DNA of 64,000 nucleotides from NCBI GenBank assembly GCA_963599255.1, contig CAVBWS010000007.1, positions 5,879-69,878 of the forward strand, in the 5' to 3' direction. Shown one piece after another: positions 33,160-43,137 of the stretch; the first letter of the stretch is position 1, and each line of letters starts with the position of its first letter. Position numbers and translations under genes: made by a program. The notes under the pieces are model-generated. The model searched no databases. It had not been told where the DNA came from and was given only the letters and a program-made list of their open reading frames with translations. This DNA is from RGIG5612 sp963599255. Lineage in GTDB: Bacteria > Bacillota > Clostridia > Lachnospirales > Lachnospiraceae.

Positions 33160-34448
33160 TTGCTAACCGCGGTGAAATTGCGGTTCGTGTCATTCGTGCA
33201 TGCAAGGAAATGGGAATCTCGACTGTCGCAGTTTATTCTGAGGCCGATAAGGACTCTCTGCATGTACAATTAGCTGACGAGAGTTATTGTATAGGTAAGG
33301 CTGCCGCTTCAGACAGCTACCTTAATGAAGATAGAATTATAAGCGCTGCACTGGTATCCGGGGCACAGGCTATTCATCCTGGCTATGGCTTTTTATCTGA
33401 AAATCCTCATTTTGCCAGATTATGTCAGAAGTTCGGCATAGTATTTATAGGACCTGACGCCGAATGCATGGAGAGAGTCAGCGATAAAGCACAGATAAAG
33501 AAGCTGATGGAGGGTACCAGGCTTAAGCCAATCCCGGGAACAGAAGCTCTGGCTTCCCTGGATGAAGCACTTGAAGCTGCGGAAAAGATCGGATATCCGG
33601 TTATGATCAAGGCTTGCTATGGCGGCGGCGGAAGAGGCATCAGGCAGATTAATAATGCTGAAGAACTTAAGCGGGACTATCCTTTATCCGTTGCAGAAAG
33701 TGAAGCTGCATTCGGCGATGGCAGCCTGTATATGGAGAAATTTATTTATCCTGCAAGGCACATTGAGATGCAGATCATTGCAGATGAAGCAGGACATGTT
33801 ATATGCCTGGGTGAACGTGACTGTTCAATACAGAGACGTCATCAGAAGCTTATAGAAGAGTCTCCGTCACCGGGTGTGTCTGAGGAAAAGAGACAAACTC
33901 TTATTAGAGATGTCACAGATGCTGTTAAGACAATGGGATATTCCGGCGTAGGAACCCTGGAATTTCTTATGGACAAGGAGGGCAACTTCTGGTTCATGGA
34001 AATGAACGTAAGACTTCAGGTGGAACATTGCGTTACTGAGGCACTTACACGAATTGATATGGTTAAGTGGCAGATAAGAACTGCTGCGGGTGTGACATTG
34101 CCATTTACTCAGGAGGATATTCCTTTAAGGGGCGCCGCTATTGAGTGCCGTATCAATGCGTTAAAGCCGGGCAAGCTTCTTAATTGCCATATTCCGGGAG
34201 GACCATTCCTTCGTTTTGACGGCGGGGTGATCCCGGGAACAATGGTTAGCCCGTTCTATGACTCACTGATAGGTAAACTTATTGTTTATGCCAGCACCCG
34301 TGAAGAGGCGGTGCGCAAGATGCGTTCAGCATTGTGCGAGATCATCTTCAGCGGTCTGGAGACAAATATTATGGAACAGCTTGAGATCGTAAGTGATCCG
34401 AAATTCAGTTCTGGCGAGTACGATCTTACATTGATGGAAGGCAGGTAA
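33141..34448 (+). CDS. accC: Biotin carboxylase of acetyl-CoA carboxylase
   Basis: 435-residue ATP-grasp enzyme that carboxylates AccB-biotin. LIANRGEIAVRVIRACKEMG start, GGGGRGIRQ ATP loop, ERDCSIQRRHQK, MEMNVRLQVEH with catalytic residues. Slightly shorter than usual (445-450). Coupled to fabZ by overlap. Confidence 0.96.
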   Translation: MFSKILIANRGEIAVRVIRACKEMGISTVAVYSEADKDSLHVQLADESYCIGKAAASDSYLNEDRIISAALVSGAQAIHPGYGFLSENPHFARLCQKFGIVFIGPDAECMERVSDKAQIKKLMEGTRLKPIPGTEALASLDEALEAAEKIGYPVMIKACYGGGGRGIRQINNAEELKRDYPLSVAESEAAFGDGSLYMEKFIYPARHIEMQIIADEAGHVICLGERDCSIQRRHQKLIEESPSPGVSEEKRQTLIRDVTDAVKTMGYSGVGTLEFLMDKEGNFWFMEMNVRLQVEHCVTEALTRIDMVKWQIRTAAGVTLPFTQEDIPLRGAAIECRINALKPGKLLNCHIPGGPFLRFDGGVIPGTMVSPFYDSLIGKLIVYASTREEAVRKMRSALCEIIFSGLETNIMEQLEIVSDPKFSSGEYDLTLMEGR

Positions 34449-34451
34449 TTT

Positions 34452-35315
34452 ATGCCATTCTTGAATTTTTTATTTCAATCAAAAAATGAATTGGAAAAGG
34501 GCGGAAGAAGCTCTCTTCCTGTTCAGGAGGATGCCAGTGAACCTGAAAAGGTATGTCCTAACTGTCATAAGACAATTACACTCAGCAGACTCTGGGCCAA
34601 TGATAACACATGCTCATGCGGATATCATTTCCGTATGAGCGCTTTGCAGCGCCTGGCATACATAGCAGATAAGGATTCATTTACTGAGATGTTTTCAGAT
34701 GTTGTAACTCAGGATCCTATCGAATTTCCGGGATATCAGAAGAAACTCGAAACAACCAGGTATTCCAGCAGGGAAGATGAAGGCGTAATCTGCGGTACCG
34801 TTAAAATAGGCGGACAGGACTGCTGCATATTTGTTATGGAGCCATATTTCATGATGGGAAGTATGGGAACGGCTGTAGGAGAGAGAATTACAAGAACATT
34901 TGAATATGCAACAGAACATAAGCTTCCGGTAGTCGGTTATACAGTATCCGGCGGTGCCAGAATGCAGGAAGGCCTGTTTTCTCTTATGCAGATGGCTAAA
35001 ACCAGCGGTGCAGTAAAAAGACATGCAGATGCAGGCTTGTTTTATCTTACGGTTTTAACAGATCCTACGACAGGAGGAGTAACAGCCAGCTTTGCCATGG
35101 AGGGCGATATCATAATCGCAGAGCCTGGTGCCACTGTGGGATTTGCAGGAGCCAGGGTTATCGAGCAGACCACGAGAAAAACCCTGCCTAAGGGATTTCA
35201 GACATCGGAATTTCTGTTAGAGCATGGCTTTGTAGATGCGATTGCACCTAGGAGCATGCAGAAGGATTTGATAACTGAATTACTTAAGATTCACTGTGAA
35301 AGCGAGGCAATATGA
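34452..35315 (+). CDS. accD: Acetyl-CoA carboxylase carboxyltransferase subunit beta
   Basis: 287 residues. The zinc ribbon is CPNCHK then CSCGYHF (about 36-60), followed by the crotonase-fold carboxyltransferase domain (GSMGTAVGERITR, GGARMQEGLFSLMQMAK). Stop overlaps accA start (four bases). The zinc site is often linked to mRNA binding and regulation. Confidence 0.95.
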   Translation: MPFLNFLFQSKNELEKGGRSSLPVQEDASEPEKVCPNCHKTITLSRLWANDNTCSCGYHFRMSALQRLAYIADKDSFTEMFSDVVTQDPIEFPGYQKKLETTRYSSREDEGVICGTVKIGGQDCCIFVMEPYFMMGSMGTAVGERITRTFEYATEHKLPVVGYTVSGGARMQEGLFSLMQMAKTSGAVKRHADAGLFYLTVLTDPTTGGVTASFAMEGDIIIAEPGATVGFAGARVIEQTTRKTLPKGFQTSEFLLEHGFVDAIAPRSMQKDLITELLKIHCESEAI

Positions 35316-36121
35316 ATACTACAAATGAAGCATATGAAAAAGTAAAGATTGCTCGCAGCAATAAAAGACCCACAGCAGTTGATTATATTGAAAACCTTGT
35401 AACCGGCTTTATAGAGCTTCATGGTGACAGAAGATTTTCGGATGATGAGGCTATTGTGGGAGGTATTGCAAGACTTGACGGTAAGCCTATTACTGTTATC
35501 GGTATTGAGAAAGGACGAAATACCAAGGAACGTATGCAGCATTCCTTCGGTTCACCTAATCCTGAAGGATATCGTAAGGCTCTTAGGCTTATGAAGCAGG
35601 CAGAGAAGTTTCATCGTCCGCTGCTGTGCCTTATTGATACTTCAGGTGCATATTGCGGTATAGGTGCCGAAGAAAGAGGACAGGGTCTGGCAATTGCCGA
35701 AAATCTCATGGAAATGATGACACTTAAGACGCCTATAATTTCAATTGTTATAGGTGAAGGCGGAAGCGGCGGAGCTCTGGCGTTAGGTGTTGCCAATAAG
35801 GTATGGATGCTTGAAAATGCTATCTATTCAATCATATCACCTGAAGGCTGTGCCAGTATTTTGTGGAAGGATGCCAGCAAGGCTGCAACTGCGGCTGAAC
35901 ACCTGAAGCTTACTGCCCAGGATTCATTGCAGAACAAACTGATCGAGAAGATCATTCCTGAGGTCGATTTAGGTAAAAGTGAATTCTACGAAACTCTTAA
36001 GAACGATATAATTGCTGCATTTGATGAATTATCTCAGCTGTCTGTGGATGAACTGCTTGCACAGAGATATGGGAGGTTCAGACGCATAGGTAATCCTGAT
36101 GCGTCTAAGGAGAGTGTATGA
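35312..36121 (+). CDS. accA: Acetyl-CoA carboxylase carboxyltransferase subunit alpha
   Basis: 269 residues: GIEKGRNTKERMQHSFGSPNPEG, LIDTSGAYCGIGAEERGQG, IVIGEGGSGGALALG. Shorter than the E. coli form (319) by lacking an N-terminal extension, as in many Firmicutes. Overlaps accD and the thioesterase gene, giving a tight accB-fabZ-accC-accD-accA block. Confidence 0.95.
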   Translation: MNTTNEAYEKVKIARSNKRPTAVDYIENLVTGFIELHGDRRFSDDEAIVGGIARLDGKPITVIGIEKGRNTKERMQHSFGSPNPEGYRKALRLMKQAEKFHRPLLCLIDTSGAYCGIGAEERGQGLAIAENLMEMMTLKTPIISIVIGEGGSGGALALGVANKVWMLENAIYSIISPEGCASILWKDASKAATAAEHLKLTAQDSLQNKLIEKIIPEVDLGKSEFYETLKNDIIAAFDELSQLSVDELLAQRYGRFRRIGNPDASKESV

Positions 36122-36558
36122 TTAATTCTGATTTATGCCTTCATAAGGTTTTGTATTTCGAAACTGACAGGATGGGCATCGTGCATCATTCCAATTACAT
36201 CAGATGGATGGAAGAAGGAAGATTGGAATATATGCGTCTTAATGGCGTAGATTATCTTGATATTGAAAATAGCGGCATATTGATGCCGGTGGTTAGTATA
36301 GATTGTAAATATATAACTTCAGCCCGTTTTGGCGACATTGCAGAGATTCAGACGAAACTCACACATTACAATGGAGTTAGAATGGGTTTTGAATATAAGA
36401 TTTTCATGAATAAAGGAACGGTTCTCTTGTGTGAAGGACACAGCGAACATTGCTTTATTGATGAGAACAGTCGTTCTCCGGTTAATCTGAAGAAACGAAT
36501 GCCTGATGTAAGCGAACATGTGTATGAACTGCTTGCCCGGGAAAATAAAAATAATTAA
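36118..36558 (+). CDS. Acyl-CoA/ACP thioesterase, 4HBT family
   Basis: 146-residue hot-dog thioesterase of the YbgC/FadM branch: YFETDRMGIVHHSNYIRWMEEGR includes the catalytic Asp near the N-terminus, then LTHYNGVRMGFEYKIF. In a fab operon it could release fatty acids or clear stalled acyl-ACP. The substrate is not deducible. Overlaps accA. Confidence 0.85.
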   Translation: MINSDLCLHKVLYFETDRMGIVHHSNYIRWMEEGRLEYMRLNGVDYLDIENSGILMPVVSIDCKYITSARFGDIAEIQTKLTHYNGVRMGFEYKIFMNKGTVLLCEGHSEHCFIDENSRSPVNLKKRMPDVSEHVYELLARENKNN

Positions 36559-36617
36559 AGATAAAATTCAACATTGTCCATTAAAAAAATCGGACAAGCT
36601 AGGAGGAAACTAAAACG

Positions 36618-37856
36618 ATGAGAAGAGTTGTAGTCACCGGACTGGGTATTGTCAGCCCTATCGGCAATGATGTACCAACATTTTGGGAAAACATCAAAAA
36701 TGGTGTATGCGGGATCGGACCTATTACTAAGTTCGATACAACAGATTATAAAGTTAAGGTAGCGGCTGAAGTACGTGATTTTGATCCTAAGCAGTATATG
36801 GAGAAAATGGACATACTTCACAGTGATATTTATACACAGTTTGCTATTGCAGCTGCTGATCAGGCAGTTACGGAGAGTAAGATCATCGGTACTGTTGATG
36901 AAGACAGGATCGGTGTGTATATCGGTACAGGTATCGGCGGTATAGCCACCTTCATGACAGAACACCAGAAGCTTATGGAGAAGGGACCTCGTCGTGTTTC
37001 TCCGTTTTTCATTCCTATGATGATCGCCAATATGGCATCGGGAATGATAGCTATGAGATATAAATGCAAGGGTGCTGCCATGCCGGCAGTTACAGCGTGT
37101 GCCTCAGGCAATAATGCCATAGGTGAAGCCATGAGACTTATCCGTCACGGATATGCGGATGCAATGATCGCAGGAGGCGCTGAGGCTACGGTTAATGCTC
37201 TTGCAGCTGCAGGATTTTCTACCATGCAAGCTCTGTCATTTTCAGAGGATCCTAACCAGGCTTCGCTTCCATTTGACAAACGTCGTTCAGGATTTGTAAT
37301 GGGTGAAGGCGCAGGCTGTGTTGTCCTTGAAGAATACGAACATGCAGTTAAGAGGGGTGCTAAGATCTACGCTGAGTTATGCGGATACGGCGCTACTTGT
37401 GATGCATACCATATGACATCACCGGAACCTAATGGCGAGGGCGGTGCCAAAGCTATAGAACTAGCTTGGAACGAAACCGGCGTTGATACCGACAAGGTAT
37501 ATTACAATGCTCACGGCACAGGTACAGCCATGAATGACAGATGCGAGACCCTGGCTATTAAGAGAGCATTAGGCGAAGATCGTGCAAGAAAGATCTTAAT
37601 CAGCTCTACTAAATCAATGACCGGTCATATGCTGGGTGCAGCAGGTGCAGCTGAGGCAGTTGTATCTGTCCTGGCTCTTACCGAAGGCATCGCACCGCCA
37701 ACCATCAATCTTACTGAGCCGGATCCGGAATGTGACCTTAATTACACACCTCTTAAGGCACAGAAGGCAGAATTCGATGTGGCCCTGTCATCTTCTCTTG
37801 GATTCGGCGGACATAATGCTTGTCTGGCATTTAAGAAAGCAGGTATTGATAAATAA
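36618..37856 (+). CDS. fabF: 3-Oxoacyl-ACP synthase II (first copy)
   Basis: KAS II condensing enzyme, 412 residues. Cys-His-His triad: TACASG (Cys161), NAHGTGT and STKSMTGHMLGAAGA. GGAGG precedes the start. Extends acyl-ACP by two carbons. Immediately followed by a second KAS. Confidence 0.96.
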   Translation: MRRVVVTGLGIVSPIGNDVPTFWENIKNGVCGIGPITKFDTTDYKVKVAAEVRDFDPKQYMEKMDILHSDIYTQFAIAAADQAVTESKIIGTVDEDRIGVYIGTGIGGIATFMTEHQKLMEKGPRRVSPFFIPMMIANMASGMIAMRYKCKGAAMPAVTACASGNNAIGEAMRLIRHGYADAMIAGGAEATVNALAAAGFSTMQALSFSEDPNQASLPFDKRRSGFVMGEGAGCVVLEEYEHAVKRGAKIYAELCGYGATCDAYHMTSPEPNGEGGAKAIELAWNETGVDTDKVYYNAHGTGTAMNDRCETLAIKRALGEDRARKILISSTKSMTGHMLGAAGAAEAVVSVLALTEGIAPPTINLTEPDPECDLNYTPLKAQKAEFDVALSSSLGFGGHNACLAFKKAGIDK

Positions 37857-39061
37857 TGAATGATAAGAAGATATACATTACCGGCATGGGCGCCGTTACG
37901 CCTGTAGGTATTGGGGTTAACGATTACTGGGATGCTCTTGTGGAAGGTCAATGCGGAATAGATGACATTCAGGGAATCGATACCTCTGAACTTATTGTGA
38001 AAAAGGCCGGCCAGGTTAAGAACTTTAATCCCAGAGATTATCTGTCAATGAAGCTGGTTCAGGACCTGGAGCCCTATATGCAGTATGCATATGTTTCAGC
38101 CATGGAAGCAGTTGCCCAGAGCGGACTTAATGTTGCCAGTGACAGGGTGGGTATTGTCATGGGAAGCGCATTAAACGGAATATGTGTTATCGGCGATACC
38201 AATACGCAGCTGGCACTTAACGGCAAGCAGGCAGGTCCTAAGTTCCTTACTAAGGCTATGGGCAATATTGCTGCAGCGCAATTTTCCATAAATTATAAGA
38301 TCCAAGGTCCAAGCCTTACGGTAAGCACCGCATGTTCTTCAGGCGGAGACGCTGTTAAGATTGCATCATTATTGATCAGATCAGGAGCAGCTGATGCCAT
38401 GATAGTAATGGCTGGCGAGGCTGCCATCTGTCAGCCTCTTATACAGAGCCTTACGAAAACCGGAGCATTATCTAAGACCGGAGAGAGCAGACCATTTGAT
38501 ATTAATCGTAACGGATTTGTACTCGGCGAAGGCGGCGGCGCCATCGTGCTTGAAAGCGAGGAATCCCTTAAAAAACGCGGCGGCAAGGCCATTGCCGAAT
38601 TATTAGGTGCTGCCAATAATACGGATGCATTTAATCCTGTTTCTCCTGATCCTACGGGCAAGGGAGCCGCAGACTGCATGCGTATAGCCCTGGAGGAAGC
38701 CCATATTAAGGCTGAGGATGTGGATTATCTTAATGCTCACGGAACAGCTACTAAGATGGGCGACATTGCCGAAGCTAATGCCATGAAGCAGGTCTTCGGG
38801 GGTTATAATGTCAAGGTAAGTTCCACTAAAGGAATTACAGGTCATATGATGGGCGCAGGTGGCATTACAGAGCTGATCGCATGCATCAAGATCATTGAGA
38901 CAGGTATTATCCCGGCAAATGTAGGATTTGAGACACCTGACCCGGATGTGGACATTAATGTTTCTGATAAATGTCTTCATAACCAGGATGTTAAGGTAGC
39001 AATGTCCAATGCATTAGGATTTGGCGGACAAAATTCATGCATTATTGTAGGAAAAGCATGA
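37856..39061 (+). CDS. fabF: 3-Oxoacyl-ACP synthase, second KAS
   Basis: 401 residues, clearly diverged from the first copy. Catalytic triad retained: STACSSG (Cys160), NAHGTAT, STKGITGHMMGAGG. So it is an active-type KAS, not a chain-length-factor partner, whose Cys would be replaced. The one-base overlap (stop/start TAATG) with the first copy suggests they are made together. May handle a different chain length or branched or unsaturated substrate. Which is inference. Confidence 0.93.
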   Translation: MNDKKIYITGMGAVTPVGIGVNDYWDALVEGQCGIDDIQGIDTSELIVKKAGQVKNFNPRDYLSMKLVQDLEPYMQYAYVSAMEAVAQSGLNVASDRVGIVMGSALNGICVIGDTNTQLALNGKQAGPKFLTKAMGNIAAAQFSINYKIQGPSLTVSTACSSGGDAVKIASLLIRSGAADAMIVMAGEAAICQPLIQSLTKTGALSKTGESRPFDINRNGFVLGEGGGAIVLESEESLKKRGGKAIAELLGAANNTDAFNPVSPDPTGKGAADCMRIALEEAHIKAEDVDYLNAHGTATKMGDIAEANAMKQVFGGYNVKVSSTKGITGHMMGAGGITELIACIKIIETGIIPANVGFETPDPDVDINVSDKCLHNQDVKVAMSNALGFGGQNSCIIVGKA

Positions 39062-39130
39062 AGAATTTAATTATTTGCCGTGTCAGCTGATGCAGGACTG
39101 ATATATTCATAGGCATAGACAGGAGAAAAT

Positions 39131-40792
39131 ATGAATTATACTTATGAAGTAGGTAACTTTAAAAATACATTTGAGCAGAATTTTACCTGGATCAATGGTT
39201 TTATGCGTAATGTGCGCAGATATTCTGCCCAAAATGCCATGATCGATCCCATGGCGGACAAGACATGGACATATAGAGAACTTAACGCAGATGTAAATAA
39301 GCTGGCTAATGGCCTAAAGGCCAATGGTATTGGCCAGTCTGATGTGGTGTTGTATCAGCTTTATAACTCACCTCAGTTTGTTTTAAGCTATGTTGCACCT
39401 CAGAAATTAGGAGCTATAAACAGCCCTGCCAATTTCAATCTGTCAGCAGGTGAAACAGCCAGATTAATAGACAGGGATAAGCCGAAGGCATATATATATG
39501 ACAGTGATGTAAAGGACATGGCTAAAAAGGCTCTGGAATTATGCAGCTATAAGCCTGAGCTTGTCTTATGTGTTGATTACAGGAATACTAAGCCTGAGAT
39601 CCCTGAAGGTCATTATTTCTTTGATGAGTGGGTGGAACAATACAGCGATGAAGAACCTGTTTGCGATTTCACACCTGATATGTATGCAGAGGTAACCAGG
39701 CTTGGAACCTCCGGTACCACGGGAACACCTAAGGGTGTGCCTCTTAATAATGTTAATGAGGTTCTGTCGGCTCACGATGTTATTATGCATTTCCCGCTTA
39801 ATCCTAAGGATGTAACTATGAATATGACACCATGGTTTCATAGAGGAGGCCTTCATTCCGGCGGTCCTACACCTACATTATTCGTAGGAGCATCCCTGGT
39901 AATTATGCGTATGTTCAGTGCCAAGGCATGCTTTGATTATGTTCAGAAATATGGAATCACATTCTTAATAGGTGTTCCGTCTGCACTGGATAAGCTGGCT
40001 CTTCGCCAGGAGAAACATCCTTCAGATCTTTCCAGCCTGCGGGGTATCGTAACCATGGGCAGCCCTCTTGAGAAGGCTGCATGCATTAAATACCAGCGGG
40101 TTCTCACGCCGAATATTTTCAATGGCTACGGAACAACTGAAACCTTCTGGAACAGCTTCTTAAGACCATACGATCTGCCGGATATGGCAGGTTCGGCGGG
40201 CAGGTCATGTACTGATGATGAGGTAAGGATTGTTAAGATCTATCCTGACCGCAAGGCAGAACCAGAGGATGTTGTGCCGAAGGACGGTACCACAGAAGGC
40301 GAAGTTATCATCATGTCAGCCTGCAAATCAGCATTGTGCTATTTCGATAATCCGGAACAGACGGCTGAGAAGTATTACAAGGGCTGGTTCTATACCAAGG
40401 ATATAGGAACATGGGATGAGAATGACTATATTACCATTGCCGGAAGAAAGGATGATATGATCATCTGTATGGGTGAAAATATCTATCCTGCCCAGGTAGA
40501 GGAGGTCATTAATAATCATCCGAAGGTTAAAGACTGCATGGTAACAGGTGTAGAGGATCCTTCAAGAGGCGAGTCCGTTGTTGCATATGTAATTGCTGAT
40601 GATGAGTCAGTTACTGCCAAGGAATTAAACCATTACTGTGTAAGCAGCGATGATCTGTCTGAATATAAATGCCCTAGATATTATATATTTGTCTCAGAGC
40701 TTCCGTACAATTCAACCGGCAAGAAGATGCATGTTGTTTTAAAGGAGCAGGCCAAAACAGACCTTAAAGAAGGTAAACTGCTGAGACCGTAA
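39131..40792 (+). CDS. AMP-forming acyl-CoA/ACP ligase family protein
   Basis: 553-residue class-I adenylate-forming enzyme: LGTSGTTGTPKGVPL (phosphate loop), GYGTTET, YTKDIGTWDENDYITIAGRKDD (A8), and the catalytic lysine in NSTGKKMH. Best described as a fatty acyl ligase; whether the acceptor is CoA or ACP is unknown. It closes the fab operon (70-base gap, own GGAG site), so may activate exogenous or released fatty acids together with the thioesterase. Confidence 0.88.
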   Translation: MNYTYEVGNFKNTFEQNFTWINGFMRNVRRYSAQNAMIDPMADKTWTYRELNADVNKLANGLKANGIGQSDVVLYQLYNSPQFVLSYVAPQKLGAINSPANFNLSAGETARLIDRDKPKAYIYDSDVKDMAKKALELCSYKPELVLCVDYRNTKPEIPEGHYFFDEWVEQYSDEEPVCDFTPDMYAEVTRLGTSGTTGTPKGVPLNNVNEVLSAHDVIMHFPLNPKDVTMNMTPWFHRGGLHSGGPTPTLFVGASLVIMRMFSAKACFDYVQKYGITFLIGVPSALDKLALRQEKHPSDLSSLRGIVTMGSPLEKAACIKYQRVLTPNIFNGYGTTETFWNSFLRPYDLPDMAGSAGRSCTDDEVRIVKIYPDRKAEPEDVVPKDGTTEGEVIIMSACKSALCYFDNPEQTAEKYYKGWFYTKDIGTWDENDYITIAGRKDDMIICMGENIYPAQVEEVINNHPKVKDCMVTGVEDPSRGESVVAYVIADDESVTAKELNHYCVSSDDLSEYKCPRYYIFVSELPYNSTGKKMHVVLKEQAKTDLKEGKLLRP

Positions 40793-40864
40793 TGGAAAAT
40801 AGGTTTTTGTGAAATCTTTGTTAAACAGCCTTATGCATGATTGTAGTTTTAAATTCGTTACTGT

Positions 40865-40890
40865 AAAATAACCTCGGTTATTTTTATTTG
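40865..40890 (+). terminator. Terminator of the fab operon
   Basis: AAAATAAC and GTTATTTT pair around a CTCG loop followed by TTTATTTG. AT-rich but otherwise typical intrinsic terminator, 70 bases after the ligase stop. Further on, GGAAATC/GATTTCC forms a hairpin in the leader of the next gene, and TGT-TATAGT near 40915-40923 is a possible -10. Confidence 0.6.
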
Positions 40891-41006
40891 TGCGAATCAC
40901 GAGCCGGAAGGACATGTTATAGTGACTATTTGGCAGATATCGCGACAATGAGGAAATCTCGTGCATTGCGATTTCCGAAGTTTACAGAAAAGAGGTTTAC
41001 GTAATA

Positions 41007-42464
41007 ATGAAGAAAAATGTCTCTATGCTTATTGCATTATGCCTGGTTGGTTCCATGGCATTAAGTGCATGCGGCAGCAGCAGTACACAGACAGCAACAA
41101 CTACAGCAGAGGTAGTTGAAGAAGAAACAACAACTGTTCAGACAAGCACCACAGCAGAAGAAACTGAAACAGAAGAAGCAACTGAAGCAGCAGAAACTTC
41201 AGAAGAATCCTCAGAGACAGAAAATACTGAAGAAACCGAAGCTTCAGAAACATCAGAAACATCTGAAACAGAAGAAGCAGAAGAAACATCAGAGGAAGAA
41301 ACAACAACTATTGAAGTTCCTACAAGTGAAAATGGCGAGATCACACTTGCAGATTACTCCACCATCGAAGTAAATGAAGCTGATGTAACAATTTCAGATG
41401 AAAGTGTTGATTCATACATAGACAGTATCATTTCGTACGCAACAACTACAGAAACTGTTACAGAAGGAACTGTAGAAGAGGGCGATACAGTAAATATTGC
41501 TTATTCAGGCGTACTAGAAGGTGAAGAGGAATCATTTGAAACAAATGATTCATACAACCTTACATTAGGTTCCGGCACCTTTATTGATGGATTTGAAGAG
41601 CAGGTTGCAGGCCATGAGATCGGAGAGACATTTGATATTAATGTAACATTCCCTGAGGATTACAGTTCAGAGGATTATGCAGGCAAGAATGCAACATTTA
41701 CAGTTACTATCAACAGCAAGTCTGTTACAAATGTACCTGAATTAAATGATGACTTTGTTAAAGAATTCTCAGCGGCTAATATGGACACTGAGCTTAATAC
41801 AGTAGATGAATTAAAGGAATATACATATAATTATCTTTATGACAGCGCCCTTTACAATGCAATGTATAATGCACTGGTGGATAAGGAAACTGTTATAAGT
41901 TATTCTGAATCTGATTTTGAACTGCTTAAGAATTACTCCAATGAGTCTCTTTCTTACTACGCTTCTATGCTCCAGCAGTATGGATATACAGATGCAACAG
42001 AGGATACAGCAGCTCAGATGTACGGATATGATTCAGCAGAAGCATATACTGTTGCAGAGGCAGAGCATTATCTCGGCCTTATAATGCTGTTCGATAAGAT
42101 CGCAGACGATCTGGGTATTGAAGTAACTGATGAAGAAGTAAACGAAGAGATCGCTGCTTATATGGAGTCCTACGGATATTCAGACACATATACTGTAGAA
42201 GAGTTCAAGGAGCTGTCAGGTGATGCTTGGGTAATGCTCATCAAGAAGCTTCAGGTTGAATACAGAAAGGTAATGGAAGCCCTCAGAGATAATGTTGTGA
42301 TTATCCCTACAGCCGAGGAAGAGACAACAGAAGGCTCTTCTGATGACGCAGCAGAGGAGACAACAGAAGGTGCTGCAGAAGATACATCATCAGAAGCAGA
42401 AGAAGTTGTTACAGAAGCAGCTGAAACAGCAGAAACTGCTGAAGAGACTACAGCAGCAAAATAA
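41007..42464 (+). CDS. Trigger-factor-like lipoprotein with FKBP domain
   Basis: 485 residues. Lipobox LSAC with the lipid cysteine at about 22. Residues about 25-105 are an extreme Thr/Glu/Ala/Ser repeat tract. Then a linker and an FKBP-type PPIase domain (about 150-235: EEGDTVNIAYSGVLEG, LGSGTFIDGFEEQVAGHEIGE) and a helical C-terminal arm as in trigger factor, ending in another Thr/Glu/Ala tract. It lacks the N-terminal ribosome-binding domain. A membrane-anchored foldase outside the cell is likely, analogous in role to PrsA. Confidence 0.85.
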   Translation: MKKNVSMLIALCLVGSMALSACGSSSTQTATTTAEVVEEETTTVQTSTTAEETETEEATEAAETSEESSETENTEETEASETSETSETEEAEETSEEETTTIEVPTSENGEITLADYSTIEVNEADVTISDESVDSYIDSIISYATTTETVTEGTVEEGDTVNIAYSGVLEGEEESFETNDSYNLTLGSGTFIDGFEEQVAGHEIGETFDINVTFPEDYSSEDYAGKNATFTVTINSKSVTNVPELNDDFVKEFSAANMDTELNTVDELKEYTYNYLYDSALYNAMYNALVDKETVISYSESDFELLKNYSNESLSYYASMLQQYGYTDATEDTAAQMYGYDSAEAYTVAEAEHYLGLIMLFDKIADDLGIEVTDEEVNEEIAAYMESYGYSDTYTVEEFKELSGDAWVMLIKKLQVEYRKVMEALRDNVVIIPTAEEETTEGSSDDAAEETTEGAAEDTSSEAEEVVTEAAETAETAEETTAAK

Positions 42465-42482
42465 GTCTAACGATTTTATTTT

Positions 42483-42524
42483 CAGGACTTCGATTATTTT
42501 ATAATAACCGGAGTCCTGTTTTTT
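42483..42524 (+). terminator. Terminator after the trigger-factor-like gene
   Basis: CAGGACTtCG pairs with CGgAGTCCTG around an AT-rich loop and is followed by six T residues. Strong intrinsic terminator 20 bases after the stop. Confidence 0.85.
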
Positions 42525-42714
42525 CTTGCACAATATTAAGCTATGCTTCTGCGGTTCACACCTGCTGCGATGCGATAGAACATAAAATTGCTGCAGGTGA
42601 TCCTATTTAGGCATACAAAGCAGGGCAAAAACACAAAAAATACACTGTACTAAGTGTTAATAATTTGCTAAAATCAAGTGTAAATTATTAACAATTAAGA
42701 ATTGGAGTGTTCTG

Positions 42715-43137
42715 ATGAGAAGATTTTTTGACAATTTGTCATACAAAATTTCTACATTTATGCAGGGTCGTTATGGCAAAGATGAACTGAACTCAACTTT
42801 AACCGGTGCAACTATTGTATTTCTTATTCTGTCTTTGATTAAACCGCTCAGATTTTTCTGGTTTATAGCATTGGCTGCAATCATAGTTCTGATCTTCAGG
42901 ACATGTTCAAGAAATCATTCGAAGAGGGCGCAGGAATTAGATACATATCTTAAGATTAAGAATACTGTTGTTGCGAAATTTAAGCTTTATAAGAATATGT
43001 TCAACGACAGGAAGACTCATAAATATATTAAATGTCCTAACTGTAAGGCAATGGTGCGTATACCTAAGCCTCCTAAGGGCAAAAATATCCGTATCACATG
43101 CCCGAAATGCAAGAATTCATTTGAAAAGAGAACATGA
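42715..43137 (+). CDS. Zinc-ribbon membrane protein
   Basis: 140 residues. One or two hydrophobic segments (about 31-45 and 48-61, TGATIVFLILSL onward), then a basic stretch and a C-terminal double zinc knuckle: CPNCKAM (about 105) and CPKCKNS (about 130). Overlaps the next gene (DnaJ-like) by four bases, so the two products likely work together at the membrane. No named family is recognised beyond zinc ribbon. Confidence 0.8.
   Translation: MRRFFDNLSYKISTFMQGRYGKDELNSTLTGATIVFLILSLIKPLRFFWFIALAAIIVLIFRTCSRNHSKRAQELDTYLKIKNTVVAKFKLYKNMFNDRKTHKYIKCPNCKAMVRIPKPPKGKNIRITCPKCKNSFEKRT

Noticed and set aside
41101..41373. Frames on both strands across the Thr/Glu tract
   Set aside because: Low-complexity shadows of the lipoprotein's repeat codons.
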